From contig NZ_AP018150.1 in assembly GCF_003966915.1 (NCBI RefSeq), positions 1,736,001 to 1,800,000 on the forward strand: DNA of 64,000 nt. The letters are read 5' to 3'. A program made the translations under genes and the position numbers. Every line of letters begins with the position of its first letter. Position 1 is the stretch's first letter. Below the pieces are notes generated by a model, which worked only from the letters and a program-made list of their open reading frames with translations, was not told the origin of the DNA and made no database searches. The DNA comes from Mycoavidus cysteinexigens. Its GTDB lineage: Bacteria; Pseudomonadota; Gammaproteobacteria; Burkholderiales; Burkholderiaceae. Below, piece by piece: positions 42,813 to 51,624 of the stretch.

Positions 42813-45800
42813 TTACGCTAACACAGCACCTCGCTGCTTTAACAGCTTACCATTCATTTCGCTTAACCCTTCCACTCCTTCTATTAACGCTCCTCTCACT
42901 GTCAAAAAATTATGACCCGTACTCCACCTGAAATACGCCTTATATTTCCCCTCTTCTTTTCGCAATTCCCATTGCCGAACAGAGTTATCTAGACTACCTA
43001 TCCCTAAATAGTGAATACCCGATGCCTCTTTCCAGGCAAGGCTTGCAATCGGTCCACTATCTTCAATCAGTATTTGGCACTCTCCCGTTTGGGGGTCCCA
43101 CAGCCGCACCGTAGTGTCAGAACTCCCCGACGCTACCTGATCTCCTCTCGGCGAATACGCTACGCTAAAAACTCTATCTGTATGCCCTTCTAACTTCTGC
43201 TTCTGCTCTCCGCTTTCTATATCCCACAGCCGCACCGTCTTATCTACACTCCCCGACGCGACCTGATCTCCTCTCGGCGAATACGCTACGCTATAAACTC
43301 TATCTGTATGCCCTTCTAACTTCTGCTTCTGCTCTCCGCTTTCTATATCCCACAGCCGTACCGTCTTATCTTCACTCCCCGACGCGACCTGATCTCCTCT
43401 CGGCGAATACGCTACGCTCAAAACTCTATCTGTATGCCCTTCTAAATTCTGCTTCTGCTCTCCGCTTTCTATATCCCACAGCCGTACCGTATTGTCTTCA
43501 CTCCCAGACGCGACCTGATCTCCTCTCGGCGAATACGCTACGCTATAAACTCTATCTGTGTGCCCTTCTAAATTCTGCTTCTGCTCTCCGCTTTCTATAT
43601 CCCACAGCCGCACCGTATTGTCCCAACTACCCGACGCTACCTGATCTCCTCTCGGCGAATACGCTACGCTAAAAACTATATCTGTATGCCCTTCTAACTT
43701 CTGCTTCTGCTCTCCGCTTTCTATATCCCACAGCCGTACCGTATTGTCTTCACTCCCAGACGCTACCTGATCTCCTCTCGGCGAATACACTACGCTCAAA
43801 ACTCTATCTGTGTGCCCTTCTAAATTCTGCTTCTGCTCTCCGCTTTCTATATCCCACAGCCGCACCGTATTGTCCAAACTCCCCGACGCTACCTGATCTC
43901 CTCTCGGCGAATACACTACGCTCAAAACTATATCTGTATGCCCTTCTAACTTCTGCTTCTGCTCTCCGCTTTCTATATCCCACAGCCGCACCGTATTGTC
44001 CAAACTCCCCGAAGCGACCTGATCTCCTCTCGGCGAATACGCTACGCTAAAAACTACATCTGTATGCCCTTCTAACTTCTGCTTCTGCTCTCCGCTTTCT
44101 ATATCCCACAGCCTTACCGTATTGTCAGAACTCCCCGACGCTACCTGATCTCCTCTCGGCGAATACGCTACGCTCACAACTCCATTTGTATGCCCTTCTA
44201 ACTTCTGCTTCTGCTCTCCGCTTTCTATATCCCACAGCCGCACCGTATTATCTTGACTCCCCGACGCTAACTGATCTCCTCTCGGCGAATACGCTACGCT
44301 AAAAACTATATCTGTATGCCCTTCTAATTTCTGCTTCTGCTCTCCGCTTTCTATATCCCACAGCCGCACCGTAGTGTCAGAACTCCCAGACGCTACTTGA
44401 TCTCCTCTCGGCGAATACGCTACGCTCACAACTCCATTTGTATGCCCTTCTAAATTCTGCTTCTGCTCTCCGCTTTCTATATCCCACAGCCGCACCGTAG
44501 TGTCTAAACTCCCCGACGCTACCTGATCTCCTCTCGGCGAATACGCTACGCTAAAAACTACATTTGTATGCCCTTCTAAAGTACGGAGTTTTTCCCAATT
44601 CGAGGTCCCGTACACGCTAATCTTACCGTTTTCAAGCCCTATGGCACAGGTTTTCCCATCGGGTGAATACACACAAGAATATACTTTGCTCTCTCCTTGG
44701 ATATAGGGCCATTCACCAAACTGCGCCCCTTCCATTTTTGCCTCGCTTAAATTCGCCTGGCGTAACCAACTTTTGCGTAAATTCACCTTCCTTAAATCTG
44801 CCCCTTGCAGTTCAGCAGAATCAAATAACCCATAGCTCAAATCCGCTCCAGGTATCCGGATTCTATTTAAATCCCACCCAGTAAACGGCACCCCTGCTTT
44901 CACCAAGATCGTCATCGCATTCGCCGCACCCCGACTCACAAAATCTGTCTGCGTTGAGCCTTTGAGCCAGACCAGCAGGGGTTTCACCAGCGCTTTGTTC
45001 TGTTGCACACGCTCCACTAAAAACCGCTGAACCCCTGCATCCTCCACCAGATTAAATCGGTTCAATAATCCTTCCGGATTTACCTGATCCGAGTCATTCA
45101 GCGTTTTCCAGAGCGCCTGGACATTCCTCATTCCGCTCGAGGATTCGCATGCGCCCCCTCCTGCCGCCTCTTCCAGTTCTTGCCACATCCCACGCGCCAC
45201 CAGATAATCCTGAATCGATTTATGGATAAACCGATATTGATCTCCTTGGCGAATTAACGGCGCATTAAACCGCAACAGCCGCGTCTTTTCTTCTGCGTCC
45301 CCTAAATACTGCGCTCGCCAACCCCCTTTTTTTCCATCCTTCGCTTCTGAATACGTGACCGACACCAACTGCTCTTCATACATCGCTAACGCCAGATTTT
45401 GACTATACTCCAAGCCGTGCAGTGTAAATTCATCATCCAGATCCTCAAACGCTTCCTGCTCCTTAGGTTTGAGTGGGATGCGCGCCAACCTTTCCTGTGA
45501 TCGGTTGAACCAATTTTCCACGGACCTCTCATATAACCCCATACGCGTCAGCTTCGAGTGCTCTTCCTCCGCTTTTAGGCTCGGCAACACCTCTAACGTC
45601 ATTTTCAACATAAACGGCGTGCGCACTAATTCTTTTAACTCTGCGATTTCTTTAAATAACTGTTTGTAATCCTCTGCTTTCCACTTCGGTTTCGTATAAC
45701 TCACATATTGATCAATATAGTGCTCTATCGATGCATCCGAAAACGACGACAACCGATATTCTTCCAATGCGCCAGGTCTGCCTATTGGATGAAACTTATT

Positions 45801-47876
45801 TTGATAATGATCTCCTAAATATTCCGGCCGGCTGCTGATAATCACTTTCGCTTGCCAACGCTCTAGTTTATTATCCGCATAGAAGGCGCGTGAACGTTGC
45901 GCTATTTCGTCATACCCATCCAGAATAAAAATAAACCGACCACCTTTACGTAAATTTTCTATCTCGGGTTTCGATAAACCTTGTTCTTCCAGATATTGTT
46001 CGATCAAATTTCTGCCAGGGTTCTCTAGCGTAGCCAATGATATGAATAACGGGATTGGCCTGTCTTGGGTATTTTCCGCTTGGATATAGTCTTTCCATAA
46101 CCGACGTGCCATGTGACGATTAAATGTTGACTTACCGCTCCCCCCTTCACCTAACAGCAATAAGACTTTTTTATCCGAATCCAAAAACGCATTGACCTTC
46201 TCTTCTAAATCAAAATGTTCTGTCGCCTCCGCTGTGAGCTTACCTTGCGGTGCAACATACATCGCCAAACCATCCTGGATTTCTCCAAGCTCTTCCCAGT
46301 CCTTGAAATATTCTGCCTGGATACTTTCACCTAAAATCGCAAGTGGCTCTTTCTTCGATTTCAGTTCTTTTTCTTGCTGATGCTTCAATTGTTGATGGAG
46401 TTGCTGCACGGTAAGGGCAAGCTCGTTGTGTAACGCTTTCCGTATATCATCGAAAATACTGTCTACGAGTTGGGTAAACTCAAGCCCATCAAACTTTGAA
46501 TCGGTCTTCAAATGCGAAATACAATCACTGTACCCCTGCCAAAACTTATTCAGAAACGTTTGGGCTTCGTCACTACCCGCTAACAGCCGCTCGATCAGCT
46601 TAAAGAGCACCCCATGCCGACTTTGATTCGCATACACTTCTCGCCCTGCTTGCACTTGTTCTTCAAAGCGCGGTATGTCTTCCATCCGAACCGCTGTCGC
46701 TGAAACAAAATCTGACAAGCACGCATCGTAGCTATTCAAGGTTAACGCAACCGGAATAATCCCATGCTTATCTTTAAGCTCTTCTGCTCGGATTTGCAAA
46801 AATGCCATTTCTGTCAATACATGATGGAACCCGGCCTTATAGCTTTCCTCTTGCGAGAATTCTCTGACCACCTCACGTATCGCCATCGCGCTATCTTGCT
46901 CACTATCTTTCAGATACGCTTCTCGATCTTTGCGATACGCCTCTCGCAGTTTCTGATAAAAGTGGCCATAATCCGACCACTTTAGATAACTTCCCAATAC
47001 CTCAGAACAACACACCGTGACCTTATCGACCGGGGTCACATCGCCTCGCAACCGCCCCGGTAATAGACACAGCTGATTGGTTAAAATATCTTCTAGCTTG
47101 CCGTCCTTTTTCAGATCTCTCGAAACACTTGAATACGGTTGCCCCATCGGCGTTTGATCCGAATACAAAATCACTTGAATTTGAGAGAGCTTTTCAATTA
47201 AATATTTAGAGGTAGAGGCCTCAGCCTTTCCGTGGGCTGGATTGTCATGCGCATATACTAAAAACAGGCTGGGTTTATTCGCGACCTTTAAGGCTCCCAG
47301 CGTCGACAGCGCCTTTTCAAACAGGTAATCCATCTGCTTGCTTTTTTCTTCGATAGACACATCAACCTCTCGTTGCGGAGGCGTTAGACTCAGTTTTGAA
47401 GGCCGCGCATTTGCAACCCACTCTTTTGTTGGATCCAGTTGTTTTCTATTCCCCTCGCTCACACTCTCATTTTTAATTAAAAATGAGCTGTACCGTGCGC
47501 TTATTTGTTGATGCAACATTCGCGCGCCAGTTTGCTTCATATCCATATAAGGCGCGTACTCTAACGCCTTTTTATAATTCTCCTCAGCGCCGAATTTATC
47601 GTCTTTGCGTAGAAAAGTGCCATAGTAAAAATGGCTTGCGGCAAGTTGCTCTCTTATTTTTCTTAAGTCAGACTCATTTTGAGTGCTTTGCAGCACGTCT
47701 TCTGCTTTGCGAATGCCTCCTTCAAAGCAGTCCTTTGCTTTCTCTAGATCTCCTTGCTTCTCATAGCGCGTTGCTTCCTCTCGAAGCTTATTAGCTGCTG
47801 ACAAGCCAGAAACTGAAATGGGTGTCGTATTAACCTCTCTACTCCCAATCCCCCTCAATGCATTCAAATTAAACAT
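42813..47876 (-). CDS. Cargo B: TPR-TIR/SEFIR-like-NACHT-pentapeptide-WD40 giant protein
   Basis: 1687 aa. TPR-like helices (about 25-110) lead to a TIR/SEFIR-like domain (about 203-390). That domain has beta-strand PSLFLVYAHDN, QVILYSDQTP, KVTVCCSEVLGSYLKW, a possible catalytic Glu356 in HVLTEMAFLQ, and GIIPVALT. The NACHT domain has Walker A GEGGSGKST (576-584), Walker B FIFILDGYDEI (648-658) and VIISSRPEYL. Then follow a helical linker, pentapeptide repeats (about 999-1053) and 14 WD40 blades (about 1062-1650), twelve of them near-identical 42-residue units; the tail ends GALIEGVEGLSEMNGKLLKQ-RGA. The start has AGAGGGG upstream. Probable ligand-sensing NLR-like receptor with a TIR effector, at the right end of prophage 1. 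TIR identity is by pattern only. Confidence 0.87.
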   Translation of the reverse strand: MFNLNALRGIGSREVNTTPISVSGLSAANKLREEATRYEKQGDLEKAKDCFEGGIRKAEDVLQSTQNESDLRKIREQLAASHFYYGTFLRKDDKFGAEENYKKALEYAPYMDMKQTGARMLHQQISARYSSFLIKNESVSEGNRKQLDPTKEWVANARPSKLSLTPPQREVDVSIEEKSKQMDYLFEKALSTLGALKVANKPSLFLVYAHDNPAHGKAEASTSKYLIEKLSQIQVILYSDQTPMGQPYSSVSRDLKKDGKLEDILTNQLCLLPGRLRGDVTPVDKVTVCCSEVLGSYLKWSDYGHFYQKLREAYRKDREAYLKDSEQDSAMAIREVVREFSQEESYKAGFHHVLTEMAFLQIRAEELKDKHGIIPVALTLNSYDACLSDFVSATAVRMEDIPRFEEQVQAGREVYANQSRHGVLFKLIERLLAGSDEAQTFLNKFWQGYSDCISHLKTDSKFDGLEFTQLVDSIFDDIRKALHNELALTVQQLHQQLKHQQEKELKSKKEPLAILGESIQAEYFKDWEELGEIQDGLAMYVAPQGKLTAEATEHFDLEEKVNAFLDSDKKVLLLLGEGGSGKSTFNRHMARRLWKDYIQAENTQDRPIPLFISLATLENPGRNLIEQYLEEQGLSKPEIENLRKGGRFIFILDGYDEIAQRSRAFYADNKLERWQAKVIISSRPEYLGDHYQNKFHPIGRPGALEEYRLSSFSDASIEHYIDQYVSYTKPKWKAEDYKQLFKEIAELKELVRTPFMLKMTLEVLPSLKAEEEHSKLTRMGLYERSVENWFNRSQERLARIPLKPKEQEAFEDLDDEFTLHGLEYSQNLALAMYEEQLVSVTYSEAKDGKKGGWRAQYLGDAEEKTRLLRFNAPLIRQGDQYRFIHKSIQDYLVARGMWQELEEAAGGGACESSSGMRNVQALWKTLNDSDQVNPEGLLNRFNLVEDAGVQRFLVERVQQNKALVKPLLVWLKGSTQTDFVSRGAANAMTILVKAGVPFTGWDLNRIRIPGADLSYGLFDSAELQGADLRKVNLRKSWLRQANLSEAKMEGAQFGEWPYIQGESKVYSCVYSPDGKTCAIGLENGKISVYGTSNWEKLRTLEGHTNVVFSVAYSPRGDQVASGSLDTTVRLWDIESGEQKQNLEGHTNGVVSVAYSPRGDQVASGSSDTTVRLWDIESGEQKQKLEGHTDIVFSVAYSPRGDQLASGSQDNTVRLWDIESGEQKQKLEGHTNGVVSVAYSPRGDQVASGSSDNTVRLWDIESGEQKQKLEGHTDVVFSVAYSPRGDQVASGSLDNTVRLWDIESGEQKQKLEGHTDIVLSVVYSPRGDQVASGSLDNTVRLWDIESGEQKQNLEGHTDRVLSVVYSPRGDQVASGSEDNTVRLWDIESGEQKQKLEGHTDIVFSVAYSPRGDQVASGSWDNTVRLWDIESGEQKQNLEGHTDRVYSVAYSPRGDQVASGSEDNTVRLWDIESGEQKQNLEGHTDRVLSVAYSPRGDQVASGSEDKTVRLWDIESGEQKQKLEGHTDRVYSVAYSPRGDQVASGSVDKTVRLWDIESGEQKQKLEGHTDRVFSVAYSPRGDQVASGSSDTTVRLWDPQTGECQILIEDSGPIASLAWKEASGIHYLGIGSLDNSVRQWELRKEEGKYKAYFRWSTGHNFLTVRGALIEGVEGLSEMNGKLLKQRGAVLA
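43080..44590 (-). repeat. Twelve near-identical 126-bp WD40 repeats
   Basis: The unit contains CTGATCTCCTCTCGGCGAAT and CTTCTGCTCTCCGCTTTCTA on the plus strand and recurs every 126 bp in frame (42 residues). Between units, differences cluster at the codons for GS-x-D-x-TVR, GHT-xx and V-x-SVAYSP. Identity is high enough to allow expansion, contraction and gene conversion. Confidence 0.93.
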
Positions 47877-48228
47877 CTTCTTCCCCTCTTATAACTTATT
47901 TAGAACTGCGTGGATAAAAAACGCTGCTTACCAGAATAAAAGCAGCGTCTTGTCTTCTCTCCCCCTTATAGGGAATCAGGATCATTCATTTAACGCCACC
48001 CAAGCGAGCTCCACTTCACCAGGAAACCACCTGAATTCACTAAAATTTCGCTGACATCGACGCTATTCCAGCGAAATTTAACCAGCGAAATTTTACGTCA
48101 AATTTGCTTCGGAAAACTTATACCTAATTCGCCCTAATAAGGCCTAAAAAGCCCTAATTGGGCTATTGCTCCGAAGCAAAAAAACCGCTATCCTGTTGTT
48201 TATATTAACTTTTGTTGATTTACCTCCA
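47877..48228. promoter_or_regulatory. Upstream region of cargo B up to attR
   Basis: About 350 bp without a gene. It contains the block 48093-48170 shared with the cargo A upstream region and repeated CAGCGAAATTT strings (48030-48090). Presumably the cargo B promoter; no certain -35/-10 assigned. Confidence 0.45.
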
Positions 48229-48290
48229 GGACTCGAAATCCGGTATACTGGTCCCCAGTATCGAGGGTTCAAATCCCTCCCTTTCCGCCA
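48229..48290. repeat. attR of prophage 1 / attL of prophage 2: tRNA-Ser 3' half
   Basis: 62 bp identical to 3487-3548 but lacking the tRNA 5' half (preceded by TTTACCTCCA instead). It cannot make a tRNA and is the hybrid att site between the tandem prophages. Confidence 0.92.
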
Positions 48291-48829
48291 AAAGCCTGTG
48301 TTTATAAGGCTTTTCAGTTTTAACTCCGCACTTCTGCGCCGGTTTTTGCTTCGCACTCCCTCTTCTGATTCCTTGTTTGGCCCCATCGCTTAAAGCCCTG
48401 CGCCGGTTTTTTGCTTCGGAATGGGTTATTTCGTCCGTTGCGTGGGCGGGCTGATCGCAACGATCAAGACTCAGAAAAACGGTTGAGTGGGGTCGGAGCT
48501 TGGAATAATTTTTTATCGTCTTGCGCCGTGCTGTGAAGAACAGTAGAACAAACCCACGTCAGGAGAATTTCTAGATGTTTTAGAGGGAGAATAACTGTCA
48601 AGCCTGCTGGCTTCTTGTGATACTACAATATTGCTTTTTCCGGTGGGTCTGAACGAAAACCCACCGAAATTTCAATTGCTGAGATAACCAAAGTCAACTC
48701 TGACTTCAACGCTAGCGTCTGCTAGCAGTAATGCGAACAAACGCCAGCGCTTAAAATTTTATCGGCGCTTACAGCAAACGCAGCGGGATTCTCTACCAAC
48801 TCAAAGACTCCCGCCTTCCGCCAATAGGC
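48291..48829 (+). pseudogene. Decayed Rz/Rz1 remnant and phage-end DNA
   Basis: No intact gene. 48298-48560 aligns with 3556-3830, including the repeated GCGCCGGT-TTTGCTTCG strings. About 48600-48785 aligns with the Rz remnant but now has in-frame stops (for example after GCTAGCGTCTGC). It is more decayed than the copy near 3764-4091, implying an older insertion. Confidence 0.6.
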
Positions 48830-51484
48830 CTATATTGCGCCTCGTTGTCTTAACAAAGCAGCATTTTGAGAGCTGAGATTAAGGGCATTTTGGATGAGGG
48901 CACCTGATGCAGTAAGCCCGTCTTGTCGTGAAGTCCAATCTAACAAAATTGGACCTATTTCACCTGAGCGATAAGGGACTTGCCAAAGACGAATAGTTTT
49001 GTCCTCTCCTGCCGTAGCCAATAGGGCCACTTCATCCTGTGTGGGTTTCCACACAATAGTACTAATACCACCCACACAGCCTTTGAGTACCGCTTGACAA
49101 TCGCCTGTTAAAACAGACCATAACCTGATTGTTTGATCCCTACTTCCAGACGCGAGCCAATGACCATCTTTTGAGAACGCGACACAATTCACACTATCCG
49201 TATGCCCAGTATAGGTGTGAGCCAGAGCGCGCTCCCCCCTCATGTGCCACAGCTTCACCGTACCATCATCACAAATAGACGCGAGCCAATGACCATCGTT
49301 TGAGAATGCGACACGATACACACCATCGTCATGCCCGACGTAGGAGTAAGCCATAGCTTGTTCACCAACCACGTGCCACAGCTTCACTGTATTATCCCCA
49401 CTTCCAGATGCAAGCCACTGTCCATCGTTTGAGAATGCGACACTGCTGACAATATCGGTATGCCCGATATAAGAGTGAGCCAAGGTACGCTCGCCCCCTG
49501 CGCACCACAGCTTTACCGAATTATCTGAACTTCCAGATGCAAGCCACTGCCCATCTTTTGAGAACGCGACACAATTCACACTATCCGTATGCCCAGTATA
49601 GGTGTGAGCCAGAGTGCGCTCCCCGTCCATGCGCCATAACTTCACCGTCTTATCCCTGCCTCCAGACGCGAGCCACTGACCATCGCTTGAGAACACAGCA
49701 CTAATCACCATATCCGTATGTCCGGTATAGGTGTGAGCCAGAGTGCGCTCTCGGTCCACGCACCATAACTTTACCGTCTTATCCCAACCCACAGACGCGA
49801 GCCACTGACCATCGCTTGAGAACGCAGCACTATTCACCATATCATCATGCTCAACATAGGAGAAGGGCATAACCTGTTCACCGGTCACGCGCCACAGCTT
49901 CACCGAATTATCTAAACTTCCAGATGCAAGCCACTGACCATCGCTTGAGAACGTGACACTATTCACCCTATCCGTATGCCCAGTATAGGTGTGAGCCAGA
50001 GTGCGCTCACCTTCCACGTGCCACAACTTTACCGTAGTCCTACCTCCAGATGCCAACCATTGCCCATCGTTTGAGAATGCGACACTATTCACTCCATGTG
50101 GATGCCCAATATAAGTGTGAGCCAGAGTGCGCTCACCCTCCACGTGCCATAAATTCACTGTATGACCATTTCCATGTGGAGGCCATTGCCAATCGTTTGT
50201 TCCAGATGCGAGCCATTGCCCATCTTTTGAGAATGCAACACTGTATACCTTGTTCTTATGTTCGGTATAGGAGTGGGCCAAGGCACGTTCGCCTGCTACG
50301 TGCCACAGCTTCACCGTCTTATCATCGCTACCAGATGCGAGCCAATGGCTATCATTTGAGAATGCGACACTTGTCACCATACTCATATGCCCGGTATAGG
50401 TGTGAGCCAGAGTGCGGTCGCCCTCTACACACCACAGCTTCACTGTACAATCCCCACCTCCTCCAGATACTAGCCACTGACCATCGTTTGAGAATGCTAC
50501 ACTTGTCACCACACCCGTATGCGTATAGGAGTGGGCTAGCGCGCGTTCGCCCTCCACGCACCACATCTTTACCGTCTTATCCCCACTTCCAGACGCGAGC
50601 CGCTGTCCATCACTTGAGAATGCGACACTATACACATAGCTCGTATGCCCTTCATAAGTATGAATTTTTTGGAAATTCTTTGTTTCATAAAGATGGATAG
50701 CATTGCCTTCTGTCACAGCCAGCCAGCGCCCAACTGGCGAATAACAACACGCATAAACAGCGCTTTCCATTTCTAAAGAGGGCTTTTCACCAAAATCTAC
50801 TCCTGCTAAATCAGCACCATCTAAATTAACACCATTCAGCCAAGTATCGGTCCAATTTACGCCTGTTAAATCGGCTCCTTGAAATTGCGTAGAATCAAAC
50901 ACTCCATAACTTAAATCTGCCCCAGGCACACGTATCCCTTGGAGATCCTTATTATTGAATTGCGCCCCTGCCTTCACTAATAGCGTCAGCGCGTTAGCTG
51001 CTGTAGCCTGCACCTCTTCTGTTTTGGACCGTTCCACCCAGTTCAATAATTTCTCTTTTAGCGAAATGTCTTGCTGGACTTTTTCTTGCAAAAATTTAAG
51101 TATTTCTGGATCATTAACAAGACATATCAGCCCAAAAAGTGCAGATTTCTCAACGACCTGATCGAGTCGCCCTGAGTCAGATAACTTTTGCAATTGACTC
51201 AATGTGAATTTCTTTAACTCTACATCCGAACTTATTAGAGCTCCTTGATATTGCGCCTGAATCCTTTCTTTGATCAGATGTAGCTTCAGAGCAGGTGAAT
51301 CCATGGGTTCACCATTATGAGTCGGTGTTGTCAGTGCTTTAAGCAAAGCCTGACGGCTCGAAAAATCGAGCAGCTTTTCTATTTCTTGCCGAATTTCTGC
51401 GGGAAGCGAGAGAAAACCGGATTCTGTGGATTTTTGTGTTACTGGATAGTGCAGATTGACAGAGCTTGAAATAGGGTTCAGCAT
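48830..51484 (-). CDS. Cargo C: F-box-like-pentapeptide-WD40 protein
   Basis: 884 aa from an ATG at 51484; a TTG six codons upstream is also open. The N-terminus (about residues 24-54, FLSLPAEIRQEIEKLLDFSS then RQALLKAL) has the LPxEI...LLDxxS...L spacing of a eukaryotic F-box. No NACHT domain. The helical linker (ILKFLQEKVQQDISLKEKLL, ATAANALTLLVKAGAQFN), the pentapeptide block (about 176-231) and 14 WD40 blades match cargo A and B. Blades are more diverged than in B, with the signature FSNDGQWLASGS..TVKLW. The C-terminal tail GALIQNALNLSSQNAALLRQ is shared with B. If the F-box call is right, this resembles eukaryotic F-box/WD40 substrate adaptors of SCF ubiquitin ligases and would act in a eukaryotic host cell. 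This is inference. Confidence 0.82.
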   Translation of the reverse strand: MLNPISSSVNLHYPVTQKSTESGFLSLPAEIRQEIEKLLDFSSRQALLKALTTPTHNGEPMDSPALKLHLIKERIQAQYQGALISSDVELKKFTLSQLQKLSDSGRLDQVVEKSALFGLICLVNDPEILKFLQEKVQQDISLKEKLLNWVERSKTEEVQATAANALTLLVKAGAQFNNKDLQGIRVPGADLSYGVFDSTQFQGADLTGVNWTDTWLNGVNLDGADLAGVDFGEKPSLEMESAVYACCYSPVGRWLAVTEGNAIHLYETKNFQKIHTYEGHTSYVYSVAFSSDGQRLASGSGDKTVKMWCVEGERALAHSYTHTGVVTSVAFSNDGQWLVSGGGGDCTVKLWCVEGDRTLAHTYTGHMSMVTSVAFSNDSHWLASGSDDKTVKLWHVAGERALAHSYTEHKNKVYSVAFSKDGQWLASGTNDWQWPPHGNGHTVNLWHVEGERTLAHTYIGHPHGVNSVAFSNDGQWLASGGRTTVKLWHVEGERTLAHTYTGHTDRVNSVTFSSDGQWLASGSLDNSVKLWRVTGEQVMPFSYVEHDDMVNSAAFSSDGQWLASVGWDKTVKLWCVDRERTLAHTYTGHTDMVISAVFSSDGQWLASGGRDKTVKLWRMDGERTLAHTYTGHTDSVNCVAFSKDGQWLASGSSDNSVKLWCAGGERTLAHSYIGHTDIVSSVAFSNDGQWLASGSGDNTVKLWHVVGEQAMAYSYVGHDDGVYRVAFSNDGHWLASICDDGTVKLWHMRGERALAHTYTGHTDSVNCVAFSKDGHWLASGSRDQTIRLWSVLTGDCQAVLKGCVGGISTIVWKPTQDEVALLATAGEDKTIRLWQVPYRSGEIGPILLDWTSRQDGLTASGALIQNALNLSSQNAALLRQRGAI
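49080..50680 (-). repeat. WD40 repeat array of cargo C
   Basis: About fourteen blades, unit near 123-126 bp with plus-strand marker GCCACTGACCATCG-TTGAGAA. Two blades carry insertions (near 50150-50210, a WPPHGNGH insert) and one a deletion (GGRTTVKLW near 50040), so the array has diverged by indels as well as substitutions. Confidence 0.85.
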
Positions 51485-51624
51485 AAATATTTTATTGTTC
51501 AATTAAAGTAAAATCATCTGATGAATTTTCATAAGCCCTGACCCAGGACTTATTCATGACTCACCCATGTGAGTCGCCAGATTTTACAGAAAAAATACAA
51601 ATTAATTAAACCCGCCAGCTTCTA

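Larger units (their letters stand above)
3487..48290. mobile_element. Prophage 1 (contractile-tail phage integrated in tRNA-Ser)
   Basis: About 44.8 kb bounded by a 62-bp direct repeat of the tRNA-Ser 3' half. It contains a full temperate-phage gene set: integrase, early recombination genes, CI/Cro switch, antirepressor, replication genes, terminase, capsid, sheath/tube/baseplate/fibre genes, and endolysin/holin/Rz/Rz1. NACHT-WD40 cargo genes occupy both ends. No virion gene is visibly broken, so it may be inducible. The tail genes (DUF3383 sheath, Gp138-type spike, Pam3-like plug) indicate a short contractile-tail myovirus. Confidence 0.9.

Noticed and set aside
43080-44590. CRISPR array
   Set aside because: Repeats are 126 bp, contiguous and in frame with a protein. 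There are no spacers.
51558-51575. Perfect hairpin GACTCAC-CCAT-GTGAGTC as a terminator
   Set aside because: No T tract follows on either strand, and it lies between cargo C and int2, where a terminator is not clearly needed. Could be a protein-binding site, but nothing supports one.
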